64,000 nucleotides of DNA, taken from positions 14,649,131-14,713,130 of the forward strand of contig NC_134569.1 of assembly GCF_050947875.1 (NCBI RefSeq). The letters run 5' to 3'. Positions 47,338 through 59,480 of the stretch are shown one piece after another. Source of the DNA: Dermacentor variabilis. Taxonomy: Eukaryota; Arthropoda; Arachnida; Ixodida; Ixodidae. Both the position numbers and the translations under genes were made by a program. The notes under the pieces were generated by a model, which did not search any database, was not told where the DNA came from, and was given only the letters and a program-made list of their open reading frames with translations. Position 1 is the first letter of the stretch; each line of letters begins with the position of its first letter.

Positions 47338-47602
47338 TTATACTTAAAATGAAATGGGCATACTTCCAGGAAATGGGCATGGGCAGGACATATAATGAGG
47401 AGGGAAGATAACCGATGGTCATTAAGGGTTACGGACTGGATTCCAAGTGAAGGGAAGCGTAGCAGGGGGCGGCAGAAAGTTAGGTGGGCGGATGAGATTA
47501 AGAAGTTTGCAGGGACGGCATGGCCACAATTAGTACATGACCGGGGTTGTTGGAGAAGTATGGGAGAGGCCTTTGCCCTGCAGTGGGCGTAACCACGCTG
47601 AT
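47338..47602 (+). mobile_element. RTE-like LINE 3' fragment
   Basis: The frame reads GHIMRREDNRWSLRVTDWIP, GKRSRGRQKVRWADEIKKF, then HDRGCWRSMGEAFALQWA and a stop, then a TGATGATGATGAC tail. It is a C-terminal tail of an endonuclease/RT protein. Partner copy: 11893-12083 on the minus strand. RT and endonuclease domains are absent. Confidence 0.75.
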
Positions 47603-48716
47603 GATGATGACTTAAAATGACGTCTTGTTGGGCGAGTTGGTCACGATTAGCCAAGAGACAGTAGCCAAGATGACATCCGAATACTCCGGCGTATGCGGCC
47701 TTTCGGCATTACGCGGGCTCGATGCTTGAGATCGGTGCGGGCGACCGTGCCGCCTGTCTGCGCGCCTATCTGCCCGTCGGTGATGTTGCACTAGACCTTT
47801 TCGCTGTTTACAAACATAGACCCTGGACGGCTTCCGGTTTTGCTCACTGACGTAGCCCGCTAAATGTACCGAGCAAGAAAGGCATTGGCGGTGATATATA
47901 GGCTGTGTTCCAATACTAACCGTAGACGGCAAAGTAGACGGCTAAGCGGAGAGCGGCCACCTCAAGTCTCGTTCCAATTCTCATGAACACGTCAAAGTCG
48001 ACAGCTTCGCGAAGGCAGCATCGAAGTCAAAAACGATGCAAGCTACTTTTTTGCGCAAACAAAATGGCGGCTGAGCAGGATGTTTGTAAAGCCGACAGAA
48101 AGGTTGTCTGCGCACAAGACAGGCACGCTATCCTACGCTCTTATTGTATGCTACGTCATGTTCGCAGACTTGAAGACTTAAAATACAGAAATATTGTGTG
48201 CTTTTTCCAACTTGTTCTTGCCGCCGCCAGGTGGCGTCACGTCGCAGAAGCGTCTTCCAGACGGCTAGAAACGCGTTCCATTACATGGCCTCGAAGCTGT
48301 CTCCTTGGCTGTCTACGTAGACTGTCTCTGATGCTGGCCTCAATTGGAACACACCCATCGAGTAGCAAGAGCGCGTTGAAATCTAAGCCCGCAGATTTCC
48401 AACACTTGTCCTCTGTACATAAAGACAATTTTACAAGTCAAGGTTGCCGTAAGTTATACAAAAAATTTTATGATAGTCTTGAGGCGTAATGCGCATGTCT
48501 GTTGTCTCAAAACCTAAAAATAGATTTTCCGCACAGTGAAACGTCTTAAAAACCAGCTTTGTGTTCCAACGCAGTAGACTAATAAGGCCCGTGAGAAGAA
48601 GTTTTTTGGGGCCGCACTCTAGCTGCTGTTATCGCGCGAGCGAAACCGTCTTATAAAGCCGGCAGTATCTGATGTGATGATGTGCCTTGTGCCGAGACGC
48701 TGCAGTCGATGCGTCG
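47603..48716. other. Unrecognised sequence, possible old repeat
   Basis: GCTGTGTTCCAATA near 47901 and CTTTGTGTTCCAACG near 48560 echo each other. The 168-codon frame at 47983-48489 has no recognisable domain. Confidence 0.4.
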
Positions 48717-48729
48717 AATAAAGCAGTAA

Positions 48730-48970
48730 TAATAATAATAATATTTGGGGTTTTACGTGCCAAAACCACTTTCTGATTATGAGGCACGCCGTAGTGGAGG
48801 ACTCCGGAAATTTTGACCACCTGGGGTTCTTTAACGTGCACCTAAATCTAAGCACACAGGTGTTTTCGCATTTCGCCCCCATCGAAATGCGGCCGCCGTG
48901 GCCGGGATTCGATCCCGCGACCTCGTGCTCAGCAGCCCAACACCATAGCCACTGAGCAACCACGGCGGGT
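48730..48970 (-). mobile_element. Ruka-type SINE, minus strand, 13-bp target duplication
   Basis: Minus-strand head CCCGCCGTGGTTGCTCAGTG with B box GGGATCGAATCCCGG, same body as 34935-35174, and an ATT tail at 48730-48744. The target duplication AATAAAGCAGTAA is perfect at 48717-48729 and 48971-48983. The copy is recent. Confidence 0.95.
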
Positions 48971-49075
48971 AATAAAGCAGTAAGCCCTGCAGTCAAGATC
49001 GTCTGGCTGTCCGTTGAATTGAAAACACGCATGCGCATTAATATCCAGGCTATAGTGGATGGATCGAGGGACAGT

Positions 49076-49190
49076 CGTCGTAGCTCAAATAGGAGCGCAC
49101 CGCGCGCATACGTGTCATGCAGAGGCCGTGGGTTCGGCTCCTACCAGCGGAGTTGTCATTTATTCCACTTTCATTTCTACTTTTTCTTAG
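49076..49190 (+). repeat. tRNA-derived repeat
   Basis: The head GTCGTAGCTCAAATAGGAGCG resembles a tRNA A-box region and GTGGGTTCGGCTCCTACC a B box with stem. It is followed by TTCCACTTTCATTTCTAC, a tail shared with the right arm region near 22400. It is not a credible tRNA gene because no acceptor stem closes. Confidence 0.55.
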
Positions 49191-50969
49191 CTAGTTCATT
49201 AGTTCGTTTGTCGAGCATTAGTTATATCTTCGAATACTTAGCATGATTTTAGAGGTGTTGTTGAGTTCGTTGTTTTTTGGCCGCATCGACTGTTGGTGTC
49301 GTGTGCGTGGTTGCCGTACTTGGCTATATAAGCACTGAGCCTCTGGGTTGCGTTTATTGTTCGCGCACACGCCACATGTATGCATCGATTTTCGGGCGCC
49401 AAGATGGCTTCGTCGCGTTGGCCAGAGTCAACTTGGTTCGTCTATGTCGCACCGCAGCGTTATTCGGGGCGCTCCAGGAGCGGTGCAGCCGACGGGACAA
49501 CGAGGCGAACTACACGGGCGCTGTCCTGCCGCCTGGTTTATACCCCTTGTCGTATGCATGCGCTGTTGCTGGATGCCGACTCAAACGACCAAATAGCCTG
49601 ATGGTACGCGTGCTATTCGCCGTCCTGTCCGCTGTGGACGGCGAAAGGGTTGTCGCATCCTCTCTCATCGGTTCAAACAAAATAATTCAATAACACGACA
49701 TCGTTCGACAGTCTGTAGAACAACACTGTGGATATACCGTGGCTGGACCACCGAACACTCTGAGGCCGTGAACTGCCCTGAGCCGACGCAGGACCACGTG
49801 ATGCGTGTGGTTGGGGCTTGGAGCGTTTTCATTCCGAAACAAGCTGTGCGGCCAGTCGTCATAGCGAATTCAGATGTCTCCGACCACAGAAGAAACGTTC
49901 TAACGGAAAAAATACCGTCGAAGGGCCGAATATTCTGGAAGCCGTTTTGTACGTAGGAACATATTGCGAATTTGGTGTTTCCGGCCTGACCCAGTGCCAG
50001 TGCGCTGTACAGTCACAGTAGGCTGTGACTGTACACAGTAGGTCACGGCCGACCCGCCGAGCAATCACGGAGCCCCGATTGTGTTCGACTGGGCTGTGCG
50101 CATTCAACCTTTGGTCAGTTCTGTTGCGCTCCCCGCTCTTGCGCGCTCTTGGCGAAGCCAAGTGTGGGCGCTGTCCTGACGCACTCCCCGTGTCGAGATC
50201 GACGTCTGCGGATCGTGCGTGCAGAGCGCTGCCGCATACAGCGCAGCAGCTGTCGAAGTAAATGGCGCTCGCGCGCATGCAGATGGAAGCCACGCGTTCG
50301 CATAACTTATGCGCGTGCCGCCGTCTGCGGCCTTGGCTGTCGCTCTCTTCTCGACCATTTCTTGCTCGCTTTATTTTGCTTCGCCGTTTGAACGTGGCTG
50401 GAGGCGACGCGCTTTGTACCGCTGGTGCTGCTGCGGAGGGCTTGCTCCATGCAGTCGCGTCTGCACGTCCGAAATCTGCATCACACTTTCACCAGCTCTG
50501 GCACTTGGATCCGGTCGCACTGTCGCGACCTGCGTCTCTGCCATAGTTGTGGCCCGTGCGTGCATAGTGGTGCAACAGGTGGCTGCATGCATTATGTAGA
50601 TATATATACATGCAAGTCTCAGTCGCAGGCCCTTTCTTCGTGCCTCGGTCGAGGTCCTCGTTTTTGAACAGGCGAGAGCTCCGCGATGAAGAAGGAACGG
50701 CCCATGCAGTACCCGTGAAGCTGCCAGCTGTAGCCTTTCTTTCCAAACGTGTCCCGCCCACCCTCCTATATTTCTCGTTTGTGGAAATGAAAGCTAAGCA
50801 GTCAGTGTGCTCCGTTAACGGGGAAGCTGAGCGGTGAACTTTCAACTGTGTTTTCACAGCTATATATGTAATGCCACTTTATGGTGGGCGAACGGGCGCA
50901 GTTATGAGTGCTCAGAAGAGGGCGCTTTTTGTTGCAGGGCTGAGAAGGGATGGGGAAAGATGAGGAGCG
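49191..50969. other. Unrecognised sequence with a perfect hairpin
   Basis: Contains a TATATAAG at 49324-49331 without recognisable downstream coding content, and a hairpin at 50006-50035. The open frames (for example 49277-49693) match nothing I know. Confidence 0.4.
50006..50035. repeat. Perfect inverted repeat, 13-bp arms, 4-nt loop
   Basis: TGTACAGTCACAG, loop TAGG, CTGTGACTGTACA. No T-run follows, so it is not a typical terminator. Confidence 0.9.
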
Positions 50970-51510
50970 AGGAGAAAGTTGATATCAACAAGGGACTGAC
51001 GCAGGGGTGCCCTTTATCCCCAATGGTAAGGATGGAAAGGGCGCTAGAAAGAGGTAATGTCGGATTTGGTCTCTCATACAAGCAGGCGGGTGCAGTAGTA
51101 GAGCAGCAGCTTGCAGGTTTGTTTTATGCGGACGACATTGTATTGCTAGCTCACAAACACAGTAATATGCAACCTCTGGGTAATATCTGTGGGCAGGAAG
51201 GTGAGAATTTAGGATTGACGAAATCAGGAAAGAAACGATTTATGATAGCTCAAAAGGAAGCTCGTTATTTCTAGAAGCGACATCAGGATGCCTTATAACG
51301 CGTAGTTATAAAGCGAGGTACACCGTGGAAGAAGCAGCATGTGCTTGCTGCGGTAAAGCTAGCGAGACGTTTGAACATGTTTTAATGGAATGCGAAAATG
51401 TGAACCCAGCTGTCGATTTAAGCTCCGATGGCCTCCTTGAAGCCCTTGGGTTCTGGGATAGCACGAGTAAAGTAATCATGTACCCTGTAGACATTAGTAA
51501 AATGTGATTG
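50970..51510 (+). pseudogene. Fragment of a LINE reverse transcriptase with Cys/His tail
   Basis: The frame reads GLTQGCPLSP, then ERGNVGFGLSYKQAG...LAGLFYADDIVLLAH, the RT catalytic box at about 51118-51147. Much of the thumb is missing. A second frame (51325-51507) has C-x-C-C-G...ETFEHVLMEC, a Cys/His tail typical of LINE proteins, then LLEALGF as in the 27310-28062 fragment. An internal deletion and frameshifts make it non-functional. Confidence 0.8.
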
Positions 51511-51609
51511 GAGGTGCGGTGGCATAAATGTAAGGAGACTACAGACAACGGAGGCGTACAAAACAAAACAAAGTTGCCAATAATGGTCCAGCGAGTTTGA
51601 TGCTGGAAA

Positions 51610-51750
<141 letters not shown>

Positions 51751-53683
51751 CAATAGGTGGTAGGACTTTAGGCAAACTAAGAACCAGCTTGGTGGCGCAA
51801 CCCACGTACGTTTCAATGGGGACGCTCATAGCATCCATCCATCCATCCATCCTGATCCTAGGGTTTGCGGCGGCACCACCTGCAAACATAAACCAGCAGC
51901 TATAAACATATTCAATGGGAGTGCCCTGGGCGTCCCCATACCGCTCTCTGGCTGCGCGCGAACCCCCGCGCAAGAACACTGCAGACGCAGTCGCGCGATC
52001 CACTGTATACTCCCGCGCCTCAGTACAGAGAGGAGGGTCTCGTTCTCCGTGACGAAAACGCGTACAGCCGAAAAGCGCAGTAACGCAAAGCTCGGTCGTC
52101 GTCGATGTGTACCCTTTGAGCCGTATAACTTTGCTGCGCGCTCTGGAAAGCTTGCGAGGTGTAGGTTCACGTGCATATATAGGTTGCCCCCGGCTGACTT
52201 ATGTGTTCATAATTACCACCGACTGCGGCCTCTGCTGTCGACTTCTTGTCATCCGTCGGAGAAGGAGCTGCATCTCTGGTTCTCCTTAATCCTTTTTCTT
52301 GACGAGTCCGAGAAGAGAGCCTTACATTGTTGGTCGGCCCCACTTTCTCGGTAGACGCCACTCGTCGAATGTGTTACAAACGCTCGTATACAAATACGAG
52401 CGTCTGGTGTTTGCTGCTAGAACAGGCAACTCCGCTTTTCGAAAGGGGTTTCCAGTAACAGCTTGGTACACAAAGAGCATTGTACTCTAGACTGATGCAA
52501 CTAATATATCACCCCCCCCCAAAAAAAAAGAAAGAGAAAAATGGGGGGGGGGGGGTCTTGCCACTTATACGCAAACAACAGATAATGTCGCGCGGCCAAG
52601 AGCTGACGCCGACGGTTGTGTGTAGAAAAGCCCGGAGGAGCTGCGCTGCTTGCATTTGTTTCGCACCATGGATGACGTATGGCGACGATTTGGCTCTGTA
52701 ACTGAATCGCTGCCATGTAACTGACGTACAATGCTCAGCTGCTTGCGCGTGGTACGTCGTCGGTAAGATATCAAATTCTCGCTGGGAGCGGGAATAGGGA
52801 TTCTTGGGACTTGTGCGTGGCTGTCGCGGTATACACTCCTCTTTTTGCTCTGGCATGCAACACGCCTGAGTATACCTGCCCCAAGGATGCATTCCCGTGT
52901 CGAGCCACCACATTAACACCTTGATAGGGAGAGTCCTTCGTACGGATAAGCCGATAGGATGTTGATTTCATCACGCTGGATGCTGATATATCCGCTGGGC
53001 GCGTGGAGCTGAATCCGCCAGTGCGTTCTGTATTCTCGGTAATAACGTCTGCGATGCCACCTTGCACACCAGCCTTGCCTAACATTGTGCAATAACGACA
53101 ATTGAAGCCCCTGCACCTCGCCTGTAAGCGTGTGGTTGAGGAAGGCACCGCGGAGAGGCCTTCTCAGTGTCGTGCGATAACTGGCTGCACGATCCGTAAA
53201 CAGCGATGCTCAATTGTGTGAGCAGCCGCAGATATTGTATATTTCTCTTTTGGTGAGTTGCGCCTCGGTCAAAATTAATCGCCCGTACGCTTCATTTATT
53301 TCTGCGTGCATCCCGTAACGATGACCGATTCGAATGAAAACTGCTCTCAAGGCCACACCTTACGCGTGCACGAAAAAATCTCGTGTGTTGACCCGGCGAC
53401 AAGCTCGTCGCTCTTGCTGTTCTTTCCTCGCTACTGTTGAGCGTGATCACGCTAAGCCAGCGAGCCTTACTGTCTAGCCGACCCTCTGTGGAAGGATTCG
53501 CAGAAGCTCGCTGTTTACGCGTAACCTTGCCAGATGCCCTTGTGCGCAGCTACTATATACACTGACTAATACGCGTGCGCGCTGTCACGGTGGCGCAGCC
53601 CACAGTCGTGATGTACGCGGCCGCCGCGTTTTGTGTTGGTCCTTGCGAGAACCGCGCCGGCAGAGAGCTTACGCGGTTTCCCA

Positions 53684-53687
<4 letters not shown>
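51751..53687. other. No recognised feature
   Basis: A short CATC repeat lies near 51832-51850 and C-, A- and G-runs at about 52512-52556. The minus-strand frame 52771-53148 has no known motif. Confidence 0.4.

Positions 53688-53747
<60 letters not shown>
53688..53747. repeat. (CT)n microsatellite
   Basis: About 30 CT units. Confidence 0.97.
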
Positions 53748-53750
<3 letters not shown>

Positions 53751-54409
53751 CCTATCGCGCGGTAACCAAAACTTGACTAAGAGCGCTTAGCGCATGTCGC
53801 AACGCGCGCGGCATGCCTGTGTACGCACACGCGTTCAAGCAAGCAGTGCCGTGGTGTATACCGGGCTGGTGGCGGCAGCGATGTCATTTCGGACGGCCAC
53901 CGAAATCGTCACGCATTCCTTCGCCGTCTCGGCGTTTCGTCGACTTCACGTCTGACTTTTCGCGCGCCCATATCCGTCGTGACATTAGTTCGTTCGCCGC
54001 TGAACAAACGCGATGCGTCGACGGCGCCTCCCTTGGCAGTGACACGATGCCGAGCGAATCTGCAAGTCGCACGTGTGCGCGCATGCGCGTTCGCCGTGTG
54101 TAGATTCATTCGGGCCGCGCATGTCGTTGGCAGGAAATGCATAATGACGCGACGCTCTTCTGGGAAAAGATACAAGGCGAGTCGATGCCAGCATCGGCGT
54201 AGAAATCGGTGACAGTCTGGAGCGGACAAGAGGTAGCGCGCGCGTATCTTCGGTCAGAGTCAATTGAACTACCTGGGTCCCGAAGGGGGATGGAAACGCA
54301 GGGAGGTTAGCTATATGCCTTATGCAGTTGGTTCATGTGGTAGAAGAAATTTGTCAGCACGTGAGGCTCGAGGAGGGAAATCCGGATTGATTTTTGCTGT
54401 GGGCCGAAA
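53748..54409. other. No recognised feature
   Basis: CpG-rich to about 54230; nothing recognised. Confidence 0.4.
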
Positions 54410-54500
54410 GACAGTTGCACGAGCGTTTTCGCATTCCTCCTCCATAGGAATGTAGCCGCCGTAGGTTAAAATCAAGCTCGCGACTTCCATTGTGGTGCCG
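54410..54500 (-). mobile_element. Probable eroded Ruka-type SINE fragment
   Basis: GTTTTCGCATTCCTCCTCC, ATAGGAATGTAGCCGCCG and CTCGCGACTTC align with the minus-strand middle of the SINE at 48730-48970 (TTTTCGCATTTCGCCCCC, ATCGAAATGCGGCCGCCG, CGCGACCTC). Confidence 0.5.
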
Positions 54501-54700
54501 CAACGTGTAGTGTCCGAGGTGTACTCAGGTGACGTCATATGGCTCAGAATTAGTGATAAATCGCCGGCGAGTACTATTGAAGAGAGAGCACGATTGAAGG
54601 AGCCTCGAAGAGTAGGCTGCGCAGGGGCTTCTTTGTGATAATTCTGACTTCCCGCACATGCGACGCTATATACTGACGCCTTGCTGTATTGGACCATTTG

Positions 54701-54882
54701 TACGCGACGGCGTTAAGGAGCTCGTGTCGCAGAAAAGCCGGTGTCGTCGGCGTCGGAGACGCTGGCCGTGAGCGAAAAATGGCGGAAGACAATTCATAAA
54801 TAAAAACAGCTTGCAAGATGGGCTGGGTGGGAATCCAGGGTGTCCGGAGTGTGAGACGGAGACGCTACCACTCAGCCATGAG
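54701..54882 (-). mobile_element. Second tRNA-derived SINE family
   Basis: Minus strand: TCATGGCTGAGTGGTAGCG (A-box region), a CTCACACTCCGG anticodon-arm-like part, GATTCCCACCCAGCC (B-box region), then a tail ending TTTTCTGCGACACGAGCTCC and TTAACGCCGTCGCG. The tail links it to the remnant at 4119-4210. The head differs from the Ruka-type copies. Confidence 0.75.
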
Positions 54883-54905
54883 TTCGACGGTTCAAAGCGG
54901 GACAA

Positions 54906-56499
54906 AAGCACCTCTAGTGAATGCAGCGTTGCCTTAAAAACGTGCCGTAGAAAGTTATAGTGCGGTGTATGTCGGTAATTATGAGCATGTAAATTACAGA
55001 AGTCGCAGTTAAACGCGTAGCGAAGTGCGTTTCCGCTACATTTCTTCTGCGCTTGGCGCACGCGCAGAGCCATCTTGCGGCAAACACAGAAGACCCCCTC
55101 CTCGCTATGTACAGCGCTGCCCCGACAGTTGGCGCGCCACTCGCCCGCTTCTCCCCTTCGTCTCGTTTGAGCGCATTGGGGCCGTGCGGGGACCGGTGCG
55201 AGGATGCCCCAATACCCTTGCGTTTAATAAGTCTTCCCGCTCTCTCCCCTTCCAACTTCCAGCGTGCGTCACTCGAACCCTCGTGTTTAGGCGACGCGAC
55301 TCCTCTTTCCGCTTGCAGCGCGATTCCTAGGTGCAGAGTCCGATGCGGGACGCCTCTGACGTGATCGCTGCGCCGTAGCGCGTCTGGTGGGAAAGCGTCT
55401 CCTGCGATGTGTGCCGTGCTGTTGGCGAGGAGTCATGCGTCTGCGTGATGCTCCCAAGCCTGGTAGAGGACGATCCCATAGAGGCGGCAGCCCCATGGTC
55501 GCGTCCGCCTTCATGGCGCGTTGCGGCCGGCCCGGCTGTCCGTGCCGATCACGACGTTTGGCTCGCGTGGATCGTTTCTCCCTCCGAGACACCGAGTTCT
55601 TTGGTTCGTTCCGCTTGCTCAGGCGCACGTTTCGTCTTTGTGTGACTCAAGAGCATGCTGAGCGAATGAGTGGGCGGTGCGAACGGCGTGCGATATATGC
55701 ATTGGCTATACGCATTAATCATTTTACGGCACCGCATTGACGAAGTAGCTATGGGAGAACGTGCACACGCTTTTCCCACATGACAACGCGCATCTGCTTG
55801 GGATTGTTGCAGCGCACCTTCGTAGATTACATACGGGATCCACCATGAATGCAGATGCTGATAGATGAAATTTTCATCGCCAGCCTCGACACAACATAAC
55901 GTTGACAATTTTTTAAATAGTAACAGAATGTGAAGGGAGTCCATTACACGTGAAAAATATTTGTCTGACATGCTTGGCGCAGTCATTTCTGTATTATGTT
56001 AAAAAATTGCGAGAATATCCCGCAAAGAGCCTGCGGTAGAACTCGAGCAGTCACCATATACATAATTAAGGAAAGTCAAGCAGAACGGAATATCTAACGG
56101 ACGTCTCCTCGAAATGAAACGACACGTACGAGAACTATAACGATTTAAAGAAAAACTAACGACACGCGCCTCTATTGATGTCGTTCTTCCCCCTTTTTGG
56201 CCCTCATACCGCTGCTGCTTTGTGCGGAAGGCTCGTGCTATAAAGACAAATGAGAATTTATTTATATGGGGCTAGACTAGCAGAGGGATCATACTTTCAA
56301 GCGAGCCTATATAGCATGATTTGAAAGCGTGATCCCTTTGTTAGCATAATCCCCTATAAACGGCACGCCATTTGTCGGCTGGCTTGTTACTTGCCTTCAG
56401 CACGAAACTAACGGCACTGAATGCGCGAACTTGCCAGGCATGCGTATATACCCACTGTTTCTGCGAAGACATTTAACTAGTCTTTGAAAAAATCACCTG
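54906..56499. other. No recognised feature
   Basis: CpG-rich from about 55030 to 55640, AT-rich afterwards. Open frames in the CpG-rich part are Arg-rich shadows. Confidence 0.4.
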
Positions 56500-56950
56500 T
56501 GGCAGATAGCTCAATTCAAATCCTTGAGCTGGACTGCTCAAACATGCAGACCTTATTTTCACGAGAAATCGAAATGCATAAATGACTAATTAACAAAAAA
56601 TCGCCCATTAAGTGTTTAACTAATTATCTTACTGCAAATGTTGCAGTTGTAGGCAGGGAGTTCGCAGGGCGGTTCCACTTGGAACAAATTTTCAGAATGA
56701 CACCAGTTTTTATATAATGATTCCAAAACTTTGCGAATAAATACGGTGACGGTCCAGTTACTTTTGGGCTTCTTTGCATAAAACGGCGTTTCGTTAAAAA
56801 TATAAGTGGAATGACAGTGCATTTTTACCGCAAGTTTGATGGCGCATATCTCGAAAATTATGTCATCCACAGAATTATCCTCAAGTACATATACGCTGCT
56901 GTCTCACCGGCTACAATTTCTAATTGCAATGTGTGCCGAAGGTAATTAGT
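56500..56950. repeat. AT-rich dispersed repeat, unidentified
   Basis: The segment has the look of a common tick intergenic repeat (words AATTAACAAAAAATCG, GTTGTAGGCAGGGAGTTCGC, GGCGCATATCTCGAAAATTA). A minus-strand open frame at 56616-56870 has no known domain. Identification is from recollection of similar sequences and is weak. Confidence 0.35.
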
Positions 56951-58400
56951 TAAAACGTGCGTACTTTGCACGGCCGCGCGCGCCGTATGCCTTGAAAAGG
57001 ATGAGCAGACGGCTCGTGTCTCTGTGCGCGCCGTGTTCTCGCCGCTCTTGCGTTGAAGCGATAGACTGCACGAAGGTCACTTCGCTCGCTGCTGCTGCCG
57101 CGCTTGCTCTCACCAGCGTCCAGCGTTTTGCAGGATGTGTCCGCGCTCACCTAGTGTGATGTTTTCATGTTTGCTGGTGCGCACTGACACCATGCTTGTT
57201 AATCCGGTTAGTAAGCGAGTGTTTCCAACTTTATACGGCCGACAAAACTACTGTCCTTACTTCGCATAGCTGTCTACTAATTTGCTGTCGCAATTGATGC
57301 TATGCTATTGGGGCGAAACTGCGATTTCTTTAGCCACTGTTGGCAGCGGTTCCTGTGTGCGTGTGTGTGAGCTCGTGGAAAAAGAGGGGTTTGGGATAGT
57401 GGCCCTCGCTTCGCGATAATGGAGCCGTTGGGCGAGATTCTTTTTGTCTCGCCGAGCGCGGGGCCAGGCTGCGCCGTCGAGCCGCTGAGGTAGCGCTCGC
57501 CTCCGGAAGATGTGCTACGCCACACGCTTTCCTTCCTTCCTCGCTCCGGAAGCGGAGCGCGCGCGTCGCGAACCCAAAGCTGGCTTCCCCTGCTTCCCGC
57601 GGGGTAATGCGGCAAAGCCGCACCTCTTTTCTTGTAGCGTATTTAGCGCGTTGCGGAACGCAGTTGATGTGAACTGGTGCGCGCCGCGTGGAGCGCGCGC
57701 GCGTGTGTGTGTGACAGGGAAAAATATAATAAGGAAAGCGATGCATCGCTCGTGCTTTCGTGATGACACATCTCGTCCGTGCGCTGCAGCAGCATTGCTG
57801 CTTATTTTACCCCTTCTTGTAAAGCTGCGACGTTCCGTGTATCCCTCGGACTGTGCTCGCAAGCGCCTTCGTCGGCTCAAGGGATACACCGGAGAACCTT
57901 CACACGACACATTTTGTTCGTGGTTCCTATGTGGCGCGAATGTGAGCCCTCGAGGATATGTGCAGGATATTCAGACCTGTCCTATGCCGAATAAAGTGAG
58001 TAAAAGAAAAGGGGGGGGGGGGTAGTTCGATTCTACCAGGGCGCACTGTTGCTCGAGACAATTTTAACACTTCTTGTGCATACGGTATTTCGAGGACGGC
58101 ACTTCTTTGAATAAGCGTTTCGTCTTCCCCTTGCCCCTCTTCTTTCTGGCTCGCGCTTTGCAGTGGAGCGCGCCTCTCGTGTATTGCCTATGTGATGTCT
58201 CTGTGAACGGACGGCTTAGATCGAGGCGGTCTCGTCGACGAGCAGTTTCGCACCTGAGGCCGGATTCGGAGGTTTTCGCGTGCGTAAGCGACGCCGCGTA
58301 CGAAGATCCTTGTGTGGCCGGCCGGTAAACATACAGCCTAGTGTGCCTGGCGCGATCAGACATCAAAGCTGCGTTGTGTTGTTCACAAGGGTGGCGGTTT
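56951..58400. other. No recognised feature
   Basis: Mixed CpG-rich DNA with a G-run at about 58010-58022. No recognisable gene. Confidence 0.4.
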
Positions 58401-58401
58401 G

Positions 58402-58455
<54 letters not shown>
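58402..58455. repeat. (ATT)n microsatellite
   Basis: About 18 ATT units. Confidence 0.97.
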
Positions 58456-59282
58456 TGTGTGGCTGTTCACTGAGTGTAAAGTCAAATCATAGGTGACACG
58501 AAACAAACAGTTTTAAGTTTAGCGTGCCAGTGTCTGCTCTCTAAGCCTGTCTTCCACTTTACGTTAACTCGCTTTGAGTTGTGCTAATGTGAACAACACG
58601 TCACGAGTCGATCGTGTAATTTATGGCGCATCACGGGCTACCAGCGCGCAGGCTAACGAGTGCGTGGCGTGACTCAGGAAACCCGCAAAAAGGACGTGCG
58701 CGTGTGGACAATTGTTCCCAGCACGCTTCTTATCTGTGCGTTTTAGAGCGCAGCTCTTATGCCCCAACCACTGGCACGCGTCGGCAAGCTTCGGCGCGCG
58801 CCGACAAGCGATGGAGCGAAGCTATGGTAGCTCCGACGCGCGCCGAAGCTCGCTCCTCGGCTGCGGCGCACTGTTGCTGGACTATTTTCTCTTCATCCGT
58901 CAAAGCCCGGCCTAAAACAGCCTGCTGTAAACTAAGCTTGAAACAATAAGTTAGTGATCTGTATGCGCTTTTAGATATAAAAAACACGTTTGAATAATGA
59001 ATATACGCCTGCCGCAACAGTTTGTTTTTATTTTTGAAGTAAGAATAGTGCACAAAATATCGACATCAGCGCTCACGAGTCGTCTGCAAGATCGCTTTGC
59101 AAATACTTGCACGACGATGCCATATCATCAAAAACTGTTGTACCATTTCATTTTTTGGTAGCTCATTGCACAGCCGACTATGTAAGAATCAGGCGTGCAA
59201 AGTATCACTGAAAAAATCTATATTGGAAATATTGTCACGTAGTAGTGACGGTAAATAAATAGTGCAGACTCAATCGCAATGA
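58456..59282. other. No recognised feature
   Basis: Includes a small palindromic stretch near 58785-58850 (GCTTCGGCGCGCGCCGA and GCGCGCCGAAGC); no gene seen. Confidence 0.4.
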
Positions 59283-59480
59283 TAGCGGCGAGCAATCTCG
59301 ACAATCGTCGAAAATCTCGTCTGCGGGTCACGCGCGTCGGTTTGCATACATCAGTCGTCGAAAGATATAGCCTATTCGCTGGTGCCCGCGCGCCTTCCAG
59401 AAACTACTATACATTTCGTTTCGCGTATGCAATCAGATTAACAGGGTTCGTCGACAACAGACAGAACCATCGATAACATT
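59283..59480 (+). repeat. Dispersed repeat, copy 2 (same family as 7915-8100)
   Basis: Shares ATCGTCGAAAATC, GGTCA-GCGCGTC, CGTCGAA, CGCTGGTGCC, CTTCCAGAAA and CAATCAGATTA with 7915-8100 in the same order. Confidence 0.55.

Noticed and set aside
47983..48489. 168-codon plus-strand gene
   Set aside because: No motif; lies between words that look like ends of an old repeat.
49076..49150. tRNA gene
   Set aside because: A-box and B-box-like blocks exist but no acceptor stem or clear anticodon arm; the tail matches a dispersed repeat family.
52771..53148. 125-codon minus-strand frame
   Set aside because: No domain recognised and no supporting context.
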